Assembly (NCBI RefSeq): GCF_000265525.1
Contig: NC_018015.1
Location: 1,276,322-1,340,321, forward strand
Origin: Thermococcus cleftensis
GTDB lineage: Archaea > Methanobacteriota_B > Thermococci > Thermococcales > Thermococcaceae
Direction: 5' to 3'
Length of the DNA: 64,000 nucleotides
In this document: positions 13,873-23,648 of the stretch, piece by piece
Layout: the number at the start of each line of letters is the position of its first letter
How positions within the stretch are numbered: position 1 is the stretch's first letter
The notes under the pieces: model-generated
What the model saw: only the letters and a program-made list of their open reading frames with translations
What the model was told of the DNA's origin: nothing
Database searches by the model: none
Program-made: the position numbers and the translations under genes

Positions 13873-14457
13873 ATGGAGTTCAACCTCATAATCACCGGAG
13901 TCGGCGGTCAGGGAGGATTAACCCTTTCGCGCATCGTTGGGAACGCGGCGATGCACGAGGGCTACAACGTCCGCATAGGGGAGACCCTGGGAATGAGCCA
14001 GCGCTACGGGAGCGTTCTAAGCTACCTGCGCTTTGGGGAGGAGGTCTACTCGCCCCTCATCGAAGAAGGTAGAGCCAACCTCATGTTGGCCCTCGAGCCG
14101 GCCGAGGCACTAAGGAACGCCCGCTTTCTGGGTAAAAACAGCGTGGCCGTCATCAACGCCTACCCCATACATACCGCAACGACCCTCGTTGGCAAGGAGC
14201 GCTATCCTTCCCTGGAGGAAATCGAGGAAGCGGTAGCGAGAATCTGCCCGGTTCACATGATGAACTTTCAGCGCAAGGCGGATAGGATAAACCCCAGAAC
14301 GCTCGGTGTCCTGATGCTCGGCTATGCCTACGGGAAGGGCCTGGTACCGCTCAGGAAGGAGTCCCTCTACGAGGGTATAAGGCTCACCCTGAGGGAAAAG
14401 CTCTGGGAGGTCAACTTCAGGGCCCTGGAGCGGGGAATCGAACTCGCGAAGGACTGA
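13873..14457 (+). CDS. iorB: Indolepyruvate:ferredoxin oxidoreductase, beta subunit
   Basis: IorB with IorA oxidises aryl pyruvates from aromatic amino acids to acyl-CoA, reducing ferredoxin. The 194-residue product begins MEFNLIITGVGGQGGLTLSR and contains the GETLGMSQRYGSV segment characteristic of the gamma-type domain of 2-oxoacid oxidoreductases. ATG 13873 follows GGTGGTGCTC, and a TATA-like TTTTTATCC lies near 13836. The iorA partner, usually adjacent in Thermococcales, is absent from both flanks here: lysS is upstream and a convergent MFS gene downstream. Confidence 0.9.
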   Translation: MEFNLIITGVGGQGGLTLSRIVGNAAMHEGYNVRIGETLGMSQRYGSVLSYLRFGEEVYSPLIEEGRANLMLALEPAEALRNARFLGKNSVAVINAYPIHTATTLVGKERYPSLEEIEEAVARICPVHMMNFQRKADRINPRTLGVLMLGYAYGKGLVPLRKESLYEGIRLTLREKLWEVNFRALERGIELAKD

Positions 14458-14467
14458 GCTTTTCTTT

Positions 14468-15634
14468 TCACTTGTTGTGCTTTATGAAGAAGGCGTAGAA
14501 TATCGCCGTCGCTATCACGTAGAGCGTCGCCGTTGCGTAGAAGGGATAACTCAGGGACATTCCGAAGAGCAGACCGCCGACGTAGTTTCCACCGCCGCGC
14601 ATAAATGTGGAGAATGCCCTCCTGATTCCCGCCGCGGTCGCCTTCTCCTCCGTTGAGAAGAATCCCATCATGAAGGAGTCGTTTATGGGCCACACGATGT
14701 TCATGAGGATCGAGCGGATTATGTAGAGGGCCGCCGCCAGCAAGAAGGTCTCTATCGAGGGGAATATGGCGAAGAGAAAGGCCGCCATGCTCTGGAAGGA
14801 CGTTATGACCTTGACCGGCCCTATCCTGTGAACCAGCCTCGGAAGGCCGAAGGAGCCCAGGCCCATCGCGAGCTGCTGGAGGAAGAATACCCCGCTTATG
14901 GTCGCGAGCGTCTGTCCGAACTGGAGCTTGAAGTAGATGCTCATGTAGGGTATCGTTATTCCGGCACCGAAGCCTATCAGAGCACTCGGCAGGGAAAACT
15001 TGAGTATCTTCACGACCAGCTCACGGTTCCAGTTTATCTTCGGGTTCCTGACCGGGACGTCGCTTATTATGAGCAGCGCCGGGATCACGAGGGCGAACTG
15101 GAGGAGCGCAAGCGAGACGACCAGCCGGTAGGCGGTCCCCTCACTCAGCCCCAGTCCGGTGAAGAAGTCGGGTGCAAAGCCCGCTATCAGGACTCCAAGG
15201 GCGTTGAATATCGTCCCGAGGCCAAAGCTTATCGAGAAGGCGTGGTGTCTCCGTTCCTCGCCGACCTCCTCGCTGAGGAGGGCGGTGAAGTTTGGCTGTC
15301 TCATACCCATGTTGGCGCCAACCAGGAAAAACCCGATGGCGAGGACGTAGTCGTTCACCGCCGCCACCTGGAGGAGTCTCCCGGCCAGCCCCAGGAGGGC
15401 GGAGATGATGAGGGTTTTTCTGTAGCCAAGTCTCAGTGAAACCTGGCCGGCTACCAGAAAGAACAGCCCGCCGGTAAACGTCTGTATCGAGAAGAACGTC
15501 CCCATCTGTGCCATGTCGTAGCCGAGAACGGCCAGATAGAACGGCATAATGAATATGGAGAACTGGAGGAAGAGCTGACCGGCCGCGTTCGCCGCTATGA
15601 GTATCTTCGCGTCCCTTCCGTAGCCTGAGAGCAT
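14468..15634 (-). CDS. MFS transporter (12 TM)
   Basis: A 388-residue polytopic membrane protein with the major facilitator pattern. A basic loop between segments 2 and 3 (LRLGYRKTLI) is the MFS signature position, and a second half with a similar layout follows. The substrate cannot be read from the sequence. ATG 15634 is close behind a TATA box (TTATAAAC, minus strand, about 15656-15663), so the transcript has a very short leader and no strong ribosome site. It is divergent from the PhoU-like gene and convergent with iorB. Confidence 0.82.
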   Translation of the reverse strand: MLSGYGRDAKILIAANAAGQLFLQFSIFIMPFYLAVLGYDMAQMGTFFSIQTFTGGLFFLVAGQVSLRLGYRKTLIISALLGLAGRLLQVAAVNDYVLAIGFFLVGANMGMRQPNFTALLSEEVGEERRHHAFSISFGLGTIFNALGVLIAGFAPDFFTGLGLSEGTAYRLVVSLALLQFALVIPALLIISDVPVRNPKINWNRELVVKILKFSLPSALIGFGAGITIPYMSIYFKLQFGQTLATISGVFFLQQLAMGLGSFGLPRLVHRIGPVKVITSFQSMAAFLFAIFPSIETFLLAAALYIIRSILMNIVWPINDSFMMGFFSTEEKATAAGIRRAFSTFMRGGGNYVGGLLFGMSLSYPFYATATLYVIATAIFYAFFIKHNK

Positions 15635-15722
15635 AGTGAAACGTCCCTCATAGCGTTTATAAGCCTATCGAATCGAAGCCTTTTATACCTCCCGCGCCTT
15701 CTATATATTGGCGGTGGTATCT

Positions 15723-16637
15723 ATGGAGTTCAGAAAGATACAATTTACCGGCAGGAGTTCATACATAATCTCACTCCCAAAGAAATGGGTCCGGGAGCAC
15801 GGGCTTGGCCAGGGCGACGTCGTTCCCCTCTCCATAAACCCTGACGGGAGCATAACCATCTTCCCCAAGGAGCCGAGGGAGGTAAGCGAGAAGAAGGTTC
15901 TCCGCATATCGAGGGAGTACTCTCCCGACATGGCCGTCCGCCTGGTAATATCTGCCTACATTCAGGGCTACGACGTCCTCGAGATACACCTGGCGGAGGA
16001 GATGCCGATATACAAGGTCAAGATGCGAAAGGTTCTCCAGAGCCTTCCGGGAGTGGAGATAATCCTCGACGAGCCCCAGCGCATCGTCGCCAAAAGTCTC
16101 CTCGACGAGGAGGAGGTCAATCTGGCCGAACTCCTAAACAGAATACGCTCCCTCATAATATCTATGCTTGGTGACCTTGAGCTCCTCATTCAGAACCCTG
16201 GGGACGGTGAAATACTCCGGGACATCAGCGATCTCGAGAATGAGCTGGACAGGTTCTACTTCCTCATAATCCGCGCGGTGAACAGGCTCCTAACCAAGCG
16301 CGGTGTCACCGAGGAGAGTGGGATAATAAGGAGAACCTTTGACCTGCTCGGCATACTCTTCATAGTCCGCAACATCGAGCGCATAGGGGATCACATAATG
16401 CGCATAGCCGAGAACCCGGGGGAAATCAACGTTCCCTACTTGAAGGAGAAATTCGACCAGATGATGGCCCAGATAGAGGCGAGGGACTTGGGCAAGATAG
16501 ACAGGTTGATGCTCGAGCTGAAGGAGGAGATACGCTCCATCGACTACCGCCAGTCAATCGCGCTTGAGAGCTACCGCAGGATTCTGGAGTACCTCGAGAA
16601 TATAGGTGAGACCGTCATCAACATGGCCCTCAGCTGA
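15723..16637 (+). CDS. PhoU-domain regulator with N-terminal AbrB-like domain
   Basis: A 304-residue protein. The first 50 residues (RKIQFTGRSSYIISLPKKWV, then DVVPLSINPDGSITIFP) form an AbrB/SpoVT-type swapped-hairpin DNA-binding domain. Residues from about 115 on form a helical PhoU-like region with the metal-contact motif RNIERIGDH. Archaeal proteins of this shape are thought to control phosphate uptake or related genes. No pst genes are adjacent, so the target is unclear. ATG 15723 follows GGTGGTATCT. It is monocistronic between divergent MFS and the asparaginase-like gene. Confidence 0.85.
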   Translation: MEFRKIQFTGRSSYIISLPKKWVREHGLGQGDVVPLSINPDGSITIFPKEPREVSEKKVLRISREYSPDMAVRLVISAYIQGYDVLEIHLAEEMPIYKVKMRKVLQSLPGVEIILDEPQRIVAKSLLDEEEVNLAELLNRIRSLIISMLGDLELLIQNPGDGEILRDISDLENELDRFYFLIIRAVNRLLTKRGVTEESGIIRRTFDLLGILFIVRNIERIGDHIMRIAENPGEINVPYLKEKFDQMMAQIEARDLGKIDRLMLELKEEIRSIDYRQSIALESYRRILEYLENIGETVINMALS

Positions 16638-16697
16638 TTTCTCCTCGTTTCCATAACCCTTTTAACCGTTCGAGGGCTTTTTATTACGGTGGTTCTC

Positions 16698-17618
16698 ATG
16701 GTCGCGATAATAGTTCACGGCGGCGCCGGAACGATAAGGAAGGAGGAGCGCATTCCGAAGGCCATTGCTGGTGTTAAAGAGGCCGTTTTAGCGGGCTGGA
16801 GGGAGCTTAAGAGGGGCTCAGCTTTAGACGCGGTCGAGGAAGCGGTGAAGGCCCTCGAGGACAATCCGGTCTTCAACGCGGGAACGGGGAGCGTTCTTAC
16901 CCTCGACGGGAAGGTGGAGATGGACGCGGCAATAATGCGCGGAAAGACCCTCGATGCAGGAGCCGTTGCGGGAATATGGGGAGTTAAGAATCCGATAAGC
17001 GTCGCGAGGAAGGTGATGGAGAAAACCGACCACGTGCTTCTCAACGGCGAGGGAGCTGTAAAGTTTGCGAGGCTTCTCGGCTTCGAGGAGTACGACCCGG
17101 TTACCGAGGAGCGGCGGAAGCAGTGGGAGGAGCTGAGGAAGAAGCTCATCGAGAGGGGCGAAACGAGGCACTGGAAGAAGCTGAACGAACTCATCAGGGA
17201 GTATCCCGAGGTGCTGAGGAGCACGGTCGGGGCGGTGGCTTTTGACGGCGAGGAGGTAGTCGCTGGAACCTCAACCGGGGGAGTTTTCCTCAAGATGTTC
17301 GGAAGGGTCGGTGACACTCCGATAATCGGCGGCGGCACCTACGCCAACGAAGTTGCCGGGGCTTCCTGCACGGGCCTCGGCGAGGTCGCGATAAAGCTGG
17401 CGTTAGCCAAAAGTGCCACCGACTTCGTCAGGTTGGGCATGGACGCCCAGAGCGCGAGCGAAGCCGCGATAAGCCTCGCGACCAAGTACTTTGGCCCCGA
17501 TACCATGGGCATCATAATGGTTGACTCCAGGGGCAACGTCGGCTTCGCGAAAAATACTAAACACATGAGCTACGCCTTCATGAGGGACGGCATGGAGGAA
17601 CCGGAGGCTGGTGTTTAG
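16698..17618 (+). CDS. Isoaspartyl peptidase / L-asparaginase (plant-type, Ntn hydrolase)
   Basis: A 306-residue Ntn hydrolase that self-cleaves before a threonine to form alpha and beta subunits. It hydrolyses isoaspartyl dipeptides and/or asparagine. It starts VAIIVHGGAGTI, has NAGTGSVLT and the STVGAVA site, whose Thr (about residue 176) becomes the nucleophile, followed by GTSTGG. ATG 16698 follows GGTGGTTCTC. The stop codon overlaps the GTG start of the next MFS gene by one base, so the two are translationally coupled. This is consistent with, but does not prove, import or export of a related amino acid. Confidence 0.92.
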   Translation: MVAIIVHGGAGTIRKEERIPKAIAGVKEAVLAGWRELKRGSALDAVEEAVKALEDNPVFNAGTGSVLTLDGKVEMDAAIMRGKTLDAGAVAGIWGVKNPISVARKVMEKTDHVLLNGEGAVKFARLLGFEEYDPVTEERRKQWEELRKKLIERGETRHWKKLNELIREYPEVLRSTVGAVAFDGEEVVAGTSTGGVFLKMFGRVGDTPIIGGGTYANEVAGASCTGLGEVAIKLALAKSATDFVRLGMDAQSASEAAISLATKYFGPDTMGIIMVDSRGNVGFAKNTKHMSYAFMRDGMEEPEAGV

Positions 17619-18802
17619 TGGGCGCTACCAGGGACATTTGGTACCTGCACTTCGCGACGTTCTTCTTCTTTCTCGGAATAGCCCTAGTCGGCCCTCTCAT
17701 ATCGCCCTTCGCGATATCCCTCGGCGCCGACCCGTTCCTGGTTGGAATAGTCGCCGCGGTCTCCGCGGTCGTGGCCCTCGTGACGAAGCCCCTCGGCGGC
17801 TTCCTCGGCGACAGGGGGCTGAGGTTCCACCTGATGGTGGCCGGGACGGTTCTGGGCATCGTCGCCGGGGTTCTCTACGTGCTCTCCTACTACACCTCCC
17901 AGCTCTGGCTCTTCGCCCTCGGTAGGGGGCTTCACGGTTTCGCGATGGGCATATTCTTCCCGCCGAACCTCTCCACGGCCATAGACCTCGCGCCCAAGGG
18001 CCGCGTTGGAGAGACCCTTGGCTGGAGGGGCACGATGTTCTCGCTCGGCAACCTCATCGGTCCCGCTTTGGGGGGCTACATAACCGATTTCTCGGGCTTC
18101 ACCGTAGCCTTTTCAGTCGCGGCCTTTCTTTCGCTGGTCTCCACGCTTCTCGTCCTCAACGCCTACCGTCACGTGGGCAAGCACCTGCCCAGGCGGAGGA
18201 AGAGCGAGGAGAGGGCCAGCTACCGGCAGCTCCTCAGCCCCTTCTTCGTCTTCGCATCCCTTGGCCTGCTCTTCATGAGCCTCGCCTACAGCGGCCTCAA
18301 CACGTTTTTACCTGCTATCTACAAGGTCTCGGGCCTTGGAACGGCCGCCTTCGGGACTTACGCCAGCATAATGGGCGCCTCCTCCCTCTTTACAAGGGTC
18401 ATAGGGGGAAGGCAGGCCGACCTCAGGGGCCCCGTCAAAGTAGCCTCTTTGGGTCTTTCCCTAATCATAGCGGCCTACGTTATTCTCAACGCCAGCCTCT
18501 TCCCTCCCGGGGCCTACGTCAGCGCCGCGATAATCGGAGCCGGCTTCGGTCTGGCCGTTCCGTCGCTCCAGATGATGGCCCTGGCCTACCTCCCCGAGAG
18601 GATACGCTCCTTTGGCTCGGGCATATACACGATGTTCTTCGACCTCGGTTTCCTCATCGGTCCGGTTCTCCTCGGTTACGTGGCCAAAGCTTCGGGCTAC
18701 GGCGCCGTCTTTCCGCTTCTCCCCTGGATAGCCTTCCTGGCCCTGCTCTCGGTTCAGTTCCCAAGGTTTTTAAGCTCTGGAAGTGAGCCGGGTGGGGGGT
18801 AG
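17618..18802 (+). CDS. MFS transporter coupled to the asparaginase gene
   Basis: A 394-residue MFS protein with about 12 membrane segments and the loop GGFLGDRGLRF between segments 2 and 3. It opens with GTG 17618 overlapping the TAG of the upstream gene. The radical SAM gene starts two bases after its stop. Three genes therefore form a tight operon whose products (peptidase, transporter, radical SAM) have no obvious common pathway. The substrate is unknown. Confidence 0.83.
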   Translation: MGATRDIWYLHFATFFFFLGIALVGPLISPFAISLGADPFLVGIVAAVSAVVALVTKPLGGFLGDRGLRFHLMVAGTVLGIVAGVLYVLSYYTSQLWLFALGRGLHGFAMGIFFPPNLSTAIDLAPKGRVGETLGWRGTMFSLGNLIGPALGGYITDFSGFTVAFSVAAFLSLVSTLLVLNAYRHVGKHLPRRRKSEERASYRQLLSPFFVFASLGLLFMSLAYSGLNTFLPAIYKVSGLGTAAFGTYASIMGASSLFTRVIGGRQADLRGPVKVASLGLSLIIAAYVILNASLFPPGAYVSAAIIGAGFGLAVPSLQMMALAYLPERIRSFGSGIYTMFFDLGFLIGPVLLGYVAKASGYGAVFPLLPWIAFLALLSVQFPRFLSSGSEPGGG

Positions 18803-18804
18803 AG

Positions 18805-19773
18805 ATGCTCGTCAGGGTCTCCTACGGAACGGCGATAGCTATGGGACTGATAAGGGCCAGAATGCTTGCCAGACCAACCACCGCGTACCTCATGACCTAC
18901 CATGAGGGCCGCTGTCGCAACAACTGCGCCTTCTGTCCCCAGGCGAGGGAGAGCAGGGCGGACCTGAAGAAGCTCTCCCGAATAACCTGGCCAGCTTTCG
19001 AGGTGGAGGAGGTCGTTGAGGCCCTGCCCTCGGGCCGCTTTGCGAGGATATGCCTCCAGACGATAGACTACCCTGGAATGGTCGAGGACACCCTCAGCCT
19101 GCTCCGCGAGCTCCAACCCCTTGGACTGCCGGTTTCCGTCTCGATAACGCCGGTTGAGAAAACCGTCCTCAAGAAGTTTCGCTCCCTTGGGGTGGACTAC
19201 ATCGGCGTTGGCTTGGACGTGGCGAGCGAGAGGCTCTACCCTGAGATAAAGGACTCCCCCTACTCTTGGGGCGATATGTGGGACTTTACCAAGGACATCA
19301 TCGATGTGTTCGGCCCAGGGAAGGCCCTAATCCACATCATAATAGGCCTCGGCGAGACCGACAGGGAGGCCGTCGAGACATTGGCCCGGGCATACTCGAT
19401 GGACGCCGACGTTTCCCTCTTCGCGTTCACTCCGGTCAGGGGGACCCGCTTGGAGAACCACCGACCCCCGACTCTCGCCCGCTATCGCAGGATTCAGTTG
19501 GTCAGCTACCTCCTCCGTGAGGGTCTGGTCGGGGTTGATGAGTTGGAGTTCGATGGAAACGGCAATCTTGTCGGCCTCGGCCTGTCCAGGGAGAGGCTCC
19601 TCGAGCTCGTTCCGCCCGAGGTCTTTACAACTCACGGTTGCCCCGGTTGCAACAGGCCTTATTACAACGAGAGGCCCAGAAAAGAGCCGTACAACTTCCC
19701 GGTAAAGCCTGAAACGGAGTACGTGGAAAGGATCCTTGACTCTATCCTCGGAGGTTCCTCAGAACCTCGTTGA
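18805..19773 (+). CDS. Radical SAM protein, biotin/lipoyl synthase-like (possible LipS subunit)
   Basis: A 322-residue radical SAM enzyme. The cluster motif CRNNCAFC (CX3CX2C, about residues 32-39) binds [4Fe-4S]-SAM, and a C-terminal CPGCNRPYYNERP motif supplies further cysteines that could hold an auxiliary cluster. Such biotin-synthase-like proteins in Thermococcus include the two-part lipoyl synthase LipS1/LipS2; assignment to either is inference from the motif layout. A biotin synthase role is less likely, since no bio genes adjoin. Its last 32 bases overlap the convergent TPR-like gene. Confidence 0.65.
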   Translation: MLVRVSYGTAIAMGLIRARMLARPTTAYLMTYHEGRCRNNCAFCPQARESRADLKKLSRITWPAFEVEEVVEALPSGRFARICLQTIDYPGMVEDTLSLLRELQPLGLPVSVSITPVEKTVLKKFRSLGVDYIGVGLDVASERLYPEIKDSPYSWGDMWDFTKDIIDVFGPGKALIHIIIGLGETDREAVETLARAYSMDADVSLFAFTPVRGTRLENHRPPTLARYRRIQLVSYLLREGLVGVDELEFDGNGNLVGLGLSRERLLELVPPEVFTTHGCPGCNRPYYNERPRKEPYNFPVKPETEYVERILDSILGGSSEPR

Positions 19774-20233
19774 ACTCCTCAAGGGAGAACTCCTCCGCCA
19801 CCTCCTCTCCCCGGGCCAGCCTGACGAGTGCCAGGGCGAAGCTGTGAAGTTCCTCGTCCTCCTTTATCAGGCCCAGCGTGACGTCCATCTCGCTCGCCAG
19901 TTCGCCGAGCCGGCCGTTCTGCTTCATTATGAAGAGTATGTCCCCCAGCCGTTTCACGCCCAGCCGGTAGAGGTCGAGACTCGGCGCCCTGTGGATTCCC
20001 CGTAAGGCGCACTTGACAGCCCCGCGGTAGTTGTCCTCTTGGACGAAGATATCGGCCATTCTGAAGCATGCCTCGAAGTAGAACTCCGGCTCTTCTTCCC
20101 TCGCGAGATCCATTATCTCGTCGAGCTTCTTCTTTGCCGTCTCGAGGTCGCGCCTGTTCTCGGCTTCTATAGCCTCGCGGAAGAGCCTCACGATTCTCTC
20201 CCTTCTGTTGAGGGGTTCGTACTTAATCACCAT
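19742..20233 (-). CDS. TPR-like helical protein coupled to RIO2
   Basis: A 163-residue, fully helical, acidic-basic protein. Repeats of about 35 residues ([20 protein letters not shown], and later FRMADIFVQEDNYRGAVKCA) have the spacing of tetratricopeptide repeats, which suggests a protein-binding scaffold. ATG 20233 with GGGTGAGGGAG lies within the last codons of the RIO2 gene (11-base overlap), so translation is coupled. A link with RIO2 or ribosome maturation is inferred from this only. Confidence 0.7.
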   Translation of the reverse strand: MVIKYEPLNRRERIVRLFREAIEAENRRDLETAKKKLDEIMDLAREEEPEFYFEACFRMADIFVQEDNYRGAVKCALRGIHRAPSLDLYRLGVKRLGDILFIMKQNGRLGELASEMDVTLGLIKEDEELHSFALALVRLARGEEVAEEFSLEEFNEVLRNLRG

Positions 20234-21155
20234 CTCCCTCACCCCTGCTCTCCCTCCAGGCCTCCTCAAAGGCAGGCCAGATTTCATCAAAGTTGCGCTC
20301 AACCCTCCACCTTCTGCGGAACGCGTTCAGGAGAACTGTTACGTCCCTTTTTAGCAGCTCGTAGCTCTCGGGGTGGGCGGTGGTTATGTACTGCGCCCAG
20401 TCGATGATGAGTATTCCCCCCTCTGTCAGGACGATGTTGAACTCGCTCATATCCGAGTGCACTATGCCGAAGCGGACTATCTTGAGGTACTCCTCGAGGA
20501 CCTTCTCGAGTATCTCCCCCGCCTCCTCCCTGCTCAGATCGGTATCGCGAAGCTCCGCCAGCTCGGTGCCCTCGACGAACTCCATGACCACCACGTGCCT
20601 GTTCCATGCTATCGGCCTCGGAACCCTCGCTATCGGGCTAAGCAGTGTCAGCGCCTCGTACTCCTTCTTGGCTATCAGCCTCGAAACGTAGAGCCAGCTC
20701 GTGTGGTGCTTGTCCTTGAAGACGTGCCTGTGGTAACTGGCTCTCCTCGATGCGGTTCTCCCACCTATGCGGTTGAACTTGACCGCCACCCTCTCGCCTG
20801 AGGGCGTTATTCCAACATAGACGTCAGCGTCCTTACCCACCCCAACCTGGGCGGGATTTATGGCCTCCACCACTCCCTTTCTCGCGAGGGCCCTTATCGC
20901 CAGGACGTCGTAGCCGTGTATCGTGAGCTGGTAGCCTATGTAGCCTATGTCTCCCCTCCTCACCACCAGGCCCCAATCGTCGAGCTTTCCGAGCCTGAAG
21001 GAGGCCGTCTCAACGTCCACTCTCGCGAACCTCGCCACGTCCTCCAGGGGAACCCATCGGTGGTGGCGCATGTTCAGCTCTACCCCTCTGAGTATCCGGA
21101 AGTCAAGGTCCCTGAGGTTGGGATAAGCTTCGAGCGCCAGGAGTTTGCTCACCAT
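20223..21155 (-). CDS. rio2: RIO2-type serine/threonine protein kinase
   Basis: RIO2 is an atypical kinase/ATPase acting in small-subunit ribosome maturation. The 310-residue product has an N-terminal winged helix (residues 1-85), a glycine-loop equivalent VGVGKDADVYVG, the catalytic segment HSDMSEFNIV and the metal-binding IDWAQ. The RIO2 signature is the winged helix plus the long flexible loop after the P-loop. ATG 21155 is preceded by GGGAG. It is followed by the overlapping TPR-like gene. Confidence 0.93.
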   Translation of the reverse strand: MVSKLLALEAYPNLRDLDFRILRGVELNMRHHRWVPLEDVARFARVDVETASFRLGKLDDWGLVVRRGDIGYIGYQLTIHGYDVLAIRALARKGVVEAINPAQVGVGKDADVYVGITPSGERVAVKFNRIGGRTASRRASYHRHVFKDKHHTSWLYVSRLIAKKEYEALTLLSPIARVPRPIAWNRHVVVMEFVEGTELAELRDTDLSREEAGEILEKVLEEYLKIVRFGIVHSDMSEFNIVLTEGGILIIDWAQYITTAHPESYELLKRDVTVLLNAFRRRWRVERNFDEIWPAFEEAWRESRGEGDGD

Positions 21156-21253
21156 CTTCTCTCCCTGAACCTGCTTTTTTGTCGAGATTTATAAAAGTAG
21201 TTGGCCGCTCCTGCCCAACAGACTTTTAAACGTTAAACTGTCTATCGAAAACC

Positions 21254-22378
21254 ATGCGCAGGAAGCTCCTCGCCCTTGTGAGCCTCGGCTGGATATTCAA
21301 TTACGCCCATAGAATGGCCGTTCCACCACTGATACCGATGATAAGGGCCGAGCTGGGCATAAGCAACGCGGAGGCCGGACTTCTGATGACGGCCCTCTTG
21401 CTTCCCTACGCCCTTATTCAGGTTCCTGCCGGTTATATCGGGGACAGGATAGGAAGGAAGTATCTCTTGCTCATCAGCATAATCGGATACTCCATATCAT
21501 CGGCCCTCATAGTCTTCGCCCGCCAGTACTGGGAGTTGATTGCAGTTCGCGCACTCTACGGCCTGTTCTCCGGCCTGTACTACGCCCCGGCCACCGCGCT
21601 CATAAGCGATGTTTACAGGGAGAGGAAGGGTTCCGCTCTGGGAGTCTTCATGGTGGGCCCTCCCGTTGGGAGCGGGATAGCCCCCCTGATAGTGGTTCCG
21701 ATAGCGGTGAACCTCAAGTGGCGCTACGCCTTTCCGGTGCTCTCGGTTATGAGCCTTGCCGTCGGAATAGCGCTCGCTCTCGCCGTCAGAGGCGAGGTTT
21801 CCAGGCCGTCCCGAGTCAGGTTTTCGATTCCGCGGAACGTCATTCCCCTTAGCGTTGCAAACTTCATAGTTCTGGCGGCCTTCTTCGGCCTCCTCACGTT
21901 CCTCGTTTCGTTCCTCGTGAACTCGGGGGTTTCGGTGCAGGAAGCTTCCCTGTTCTTCTCCCTGCTGTCCCTCATCGGCATAGCCGGGTCCATCTTCGGC
22001 GGCGCCCTCTACGATAGAATCGGAAAGAGGAGCATAGCTATGGTCTTTGGTCTCAACGCCCTCCTAACGCTGGTTCTGGCGCTGACGGCCTTGCCGTGGG
22101 TTGTTGTCCCCCTGGGCCTGACCTTCTACTCGGTCGGGGCCATCGTTACCGCCTACACCGCGGAGAAGGCGGGTGAGGAGAACCTTGGTCCTGTCATGGG
22201 CTTCGTTAACATGGTTGGCTTCCTCGGTGCCACTGTTGGGCCATACTTCATCGGACTCCTGATAGACAAAACTGACTATGAGAGGGCCTTTCTGGCCATG
22301 CCGGCGATGTATCTGGTTGCCTTAGCGATAATAAAAGTTGAGGAAGTGGCTGAAAAGAGAGAAATCAGCCGTACATGA
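21254..22378 (+). CDS. MFS transporter, leaderless
   Basis: A 374-residue transporter with 12 predicted segments and the MFS loop [10 protein letters not shown] after segment 2. The sequence resembles the organic-acid or nitrate-type MFS proteins, but the substrate is not assignable. A TATA box (CTTTTAAACG, 21221-21230) lies about 25 bases before the ATG and there is no ribosome site, so the message is probably leaderless. Its 3' end overlaps the convergent PAN gene by 14 bases. Confidence 0.83.
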   Translation: MRRKLLALVSLGWIFNYAHRMAVPPLIPMIRAELGISNAEAGLLMTALLLPYALIQVPAGYIGDRIGRKYLLLISIIGYSISSALIVFARQYWELIAVRALYGLFSGLYYAPATALISDVYRERKGSALGVFMVGPPVGSGIAPLIVVPIAVNLKWRYAFPVLSVMSLAVGIALALAVRGEVSRPSRVRFSIPRNVIPLSVANFIVLAAFFGLLTFLVSFLVNSGVSVQEASLFFSLLSLIGIAGSIFGGALYDRIGKRSIAMVFGLNALLTLVLALTALPWVVVPLGLTFYSVGAIVTAYTAEKAGEENLGPVMGFVNMVGFLGATVGPYFIGLLIDKTDYERAFLAMPAMYLVALAIIKVEEVAEKREISRT

Positions 22379-23561
22379 CCTCGTGCATCGCTATCTGCTG
22401 GGCCAACCTCTGCTCTGCTCCGAAGACCTTCTCTATGGCCTTGAGGAAGTCTTCCTGGGTAACGTACTCGCGCCTGTCCCTTATTGCGAACATTCCCGCC
22501 TCGGTGGCTATGGCCTTCAAATCGGCACCGCTCGCTCCCTCGGTCATCTCCGCGATTACGCGCAGGTCCACGTCCTTAAGGTTCATCTTCCTCGTGTGCA
22601 CCTTGAGTATCTCCAGTCTTCCCCTGAAGTCGGGGAGTGGAACTTCTATCAGCCTGTCAAAGCGTCCGGGCCTTAGCAGGGCCGGGTCGAGTATGTCCGG
22701 CCTGTTGGTGGCCGCTATCACTTTCACGTTGCCCCTCGGGTCGAAGCCGTCCATCTCGGCGAGCAGCTGCATAAGGGTCCTGTTCACTTCCCTCTCGCCG
22801 CCGGTGGTTTCGTCCATTCTCTTCGCTCCGATGGCGTCGATCTCGTCGATGAAGATTATGGTTGGGGCCTTTTCTTTGGCGAGTTCAAATAACTCGTGGA
22901 CGAGCCTTGCTCCCTCGCCGATGAACTTCCTCACCAGCTCGCTACCGACGACGCGTATGAAGGTTGCGTTGGCCTCGTGGGCCAGGGCCTTGGCCATCAG
23001 CGTCTTTCCGCAGCCGGGAGGTCCGTAGAGGAGGACTCCCTTGGGCGGCTCTATTCCGACCCTCTCAAAGAGCTCGGGGTGCTTGAGCGGGAGCTCTATC
23101 GCCTCCCTCAGCTCCTGGAGCTGCTTGTCCAGGCCGCCGATGTCATCGTAGCTGACCTTGGGCCTCTCTATGACCTCGAAACCGAGGACGCTCGGGTCCT
23201 TCTCGCTCGGGAGAAGCTCGACGACGGCCATGGTTCTCTGGTCGAGGGCTACCCTGGAGCCAGGCTTGAGCTTGTCTCTCTCTATCCAGGGGGCTATCCT
23301 GACGACAAAGCGTGGTCCGTTGAAGTTCTGGACTATGGCCCTGTCATCGTCGAGGACCTCGAGGAGCGTTCCTGCGAAGGCCGGTGGCTGTCTTAACCTC
23401 GACATCTCCATTCTGAGGCGCGAGAGTTCCCTTTCCAGCCTCTCTTTGTCAGCCTCGAGGGTTCTCACCTGTAGCTCGAGCTGTCTTATGCGTCTCTTGA
23501 GATACGTGACGTAATCATCGTACTCGTCCGATGGTTTGACACCAACGTTTTCAACGCTCAT
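22365..23561 (-). CDS. pan: Proteasome-activating nucleotidase PAN
   Basis: PAN is the hexameric AAA+ ATPase that unfolds proteins and feeds them to the 20S proteasome. The 398-residue product has an N-terminal coiled coil (residues 12-60), an OB-fold domain, Walker A GPPGCGKT, Walker [12 protein letters not shown], and the second region of homology [19 protein letters not shown]. It ends MYG, the HbYX motif that opens the proteasome gate. ATG 23561 follows GAGGTGAAAATT. A TATA box (GTATATAAGG) lies upstream on the minus strand. Confidence 0.97.
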   Translation of the reverse strand: MSVENVGVKPSDEYDDYVTYLKRRIRQLELQVRTLEADKERLERELSRLRMEMSRLRQPPAFAGTLLEVLDDDRAIVQNFNGPRFVVRIAPWIERDKLKPGSRVALDQRTMAVVELLPSEKDPSVLGFEVIERPKVSYDDIGGLDKQLQELREAIELPLKHPELFERVGIEPPKGVLLYGPPGCGKTLMAKALAHEANATFIRVVGSELVRKFIGEGARLVHELFELAKEKAPTIIFIDEIDAIGAKRMDETTGGEREVNRTLMQLLAEMDGFDPRGNVKVIAATNRPDILDPALLRPGRFDRLIEVPLPDFRGRLEILKVHTRKMNLKDVDLRVIAEMTEGASGADLKAIATEAGMFAIRDRREYVTQEDFLKAIEKVFGAEQRLAQQIAMHEVMYG

Positions 23562-23636
23562 AATTTTCACCTCTCACATGGAATTATCTGAAGAAGGGTC
23601 TTTTTAACTCTATCCTTCTCCCAATGTTGATGCGTT

Positions 23637-23648
23637 GCCTTATATACT
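23637..23648 (-). promoter_or_regulatory. TATA box of PAN
   Basis: AGTATATAAGGC on the minus strand is close to the archaeal consensus and lies about 80 bases before the PAN start codon, implying a leader of roughly 50 nt. The PAN-cas6 spacer (23562-23775) otherwise holds only the divergent cas6 promoter (ACTTTAAACA, about 23727-23736). Confidence 0.6.
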
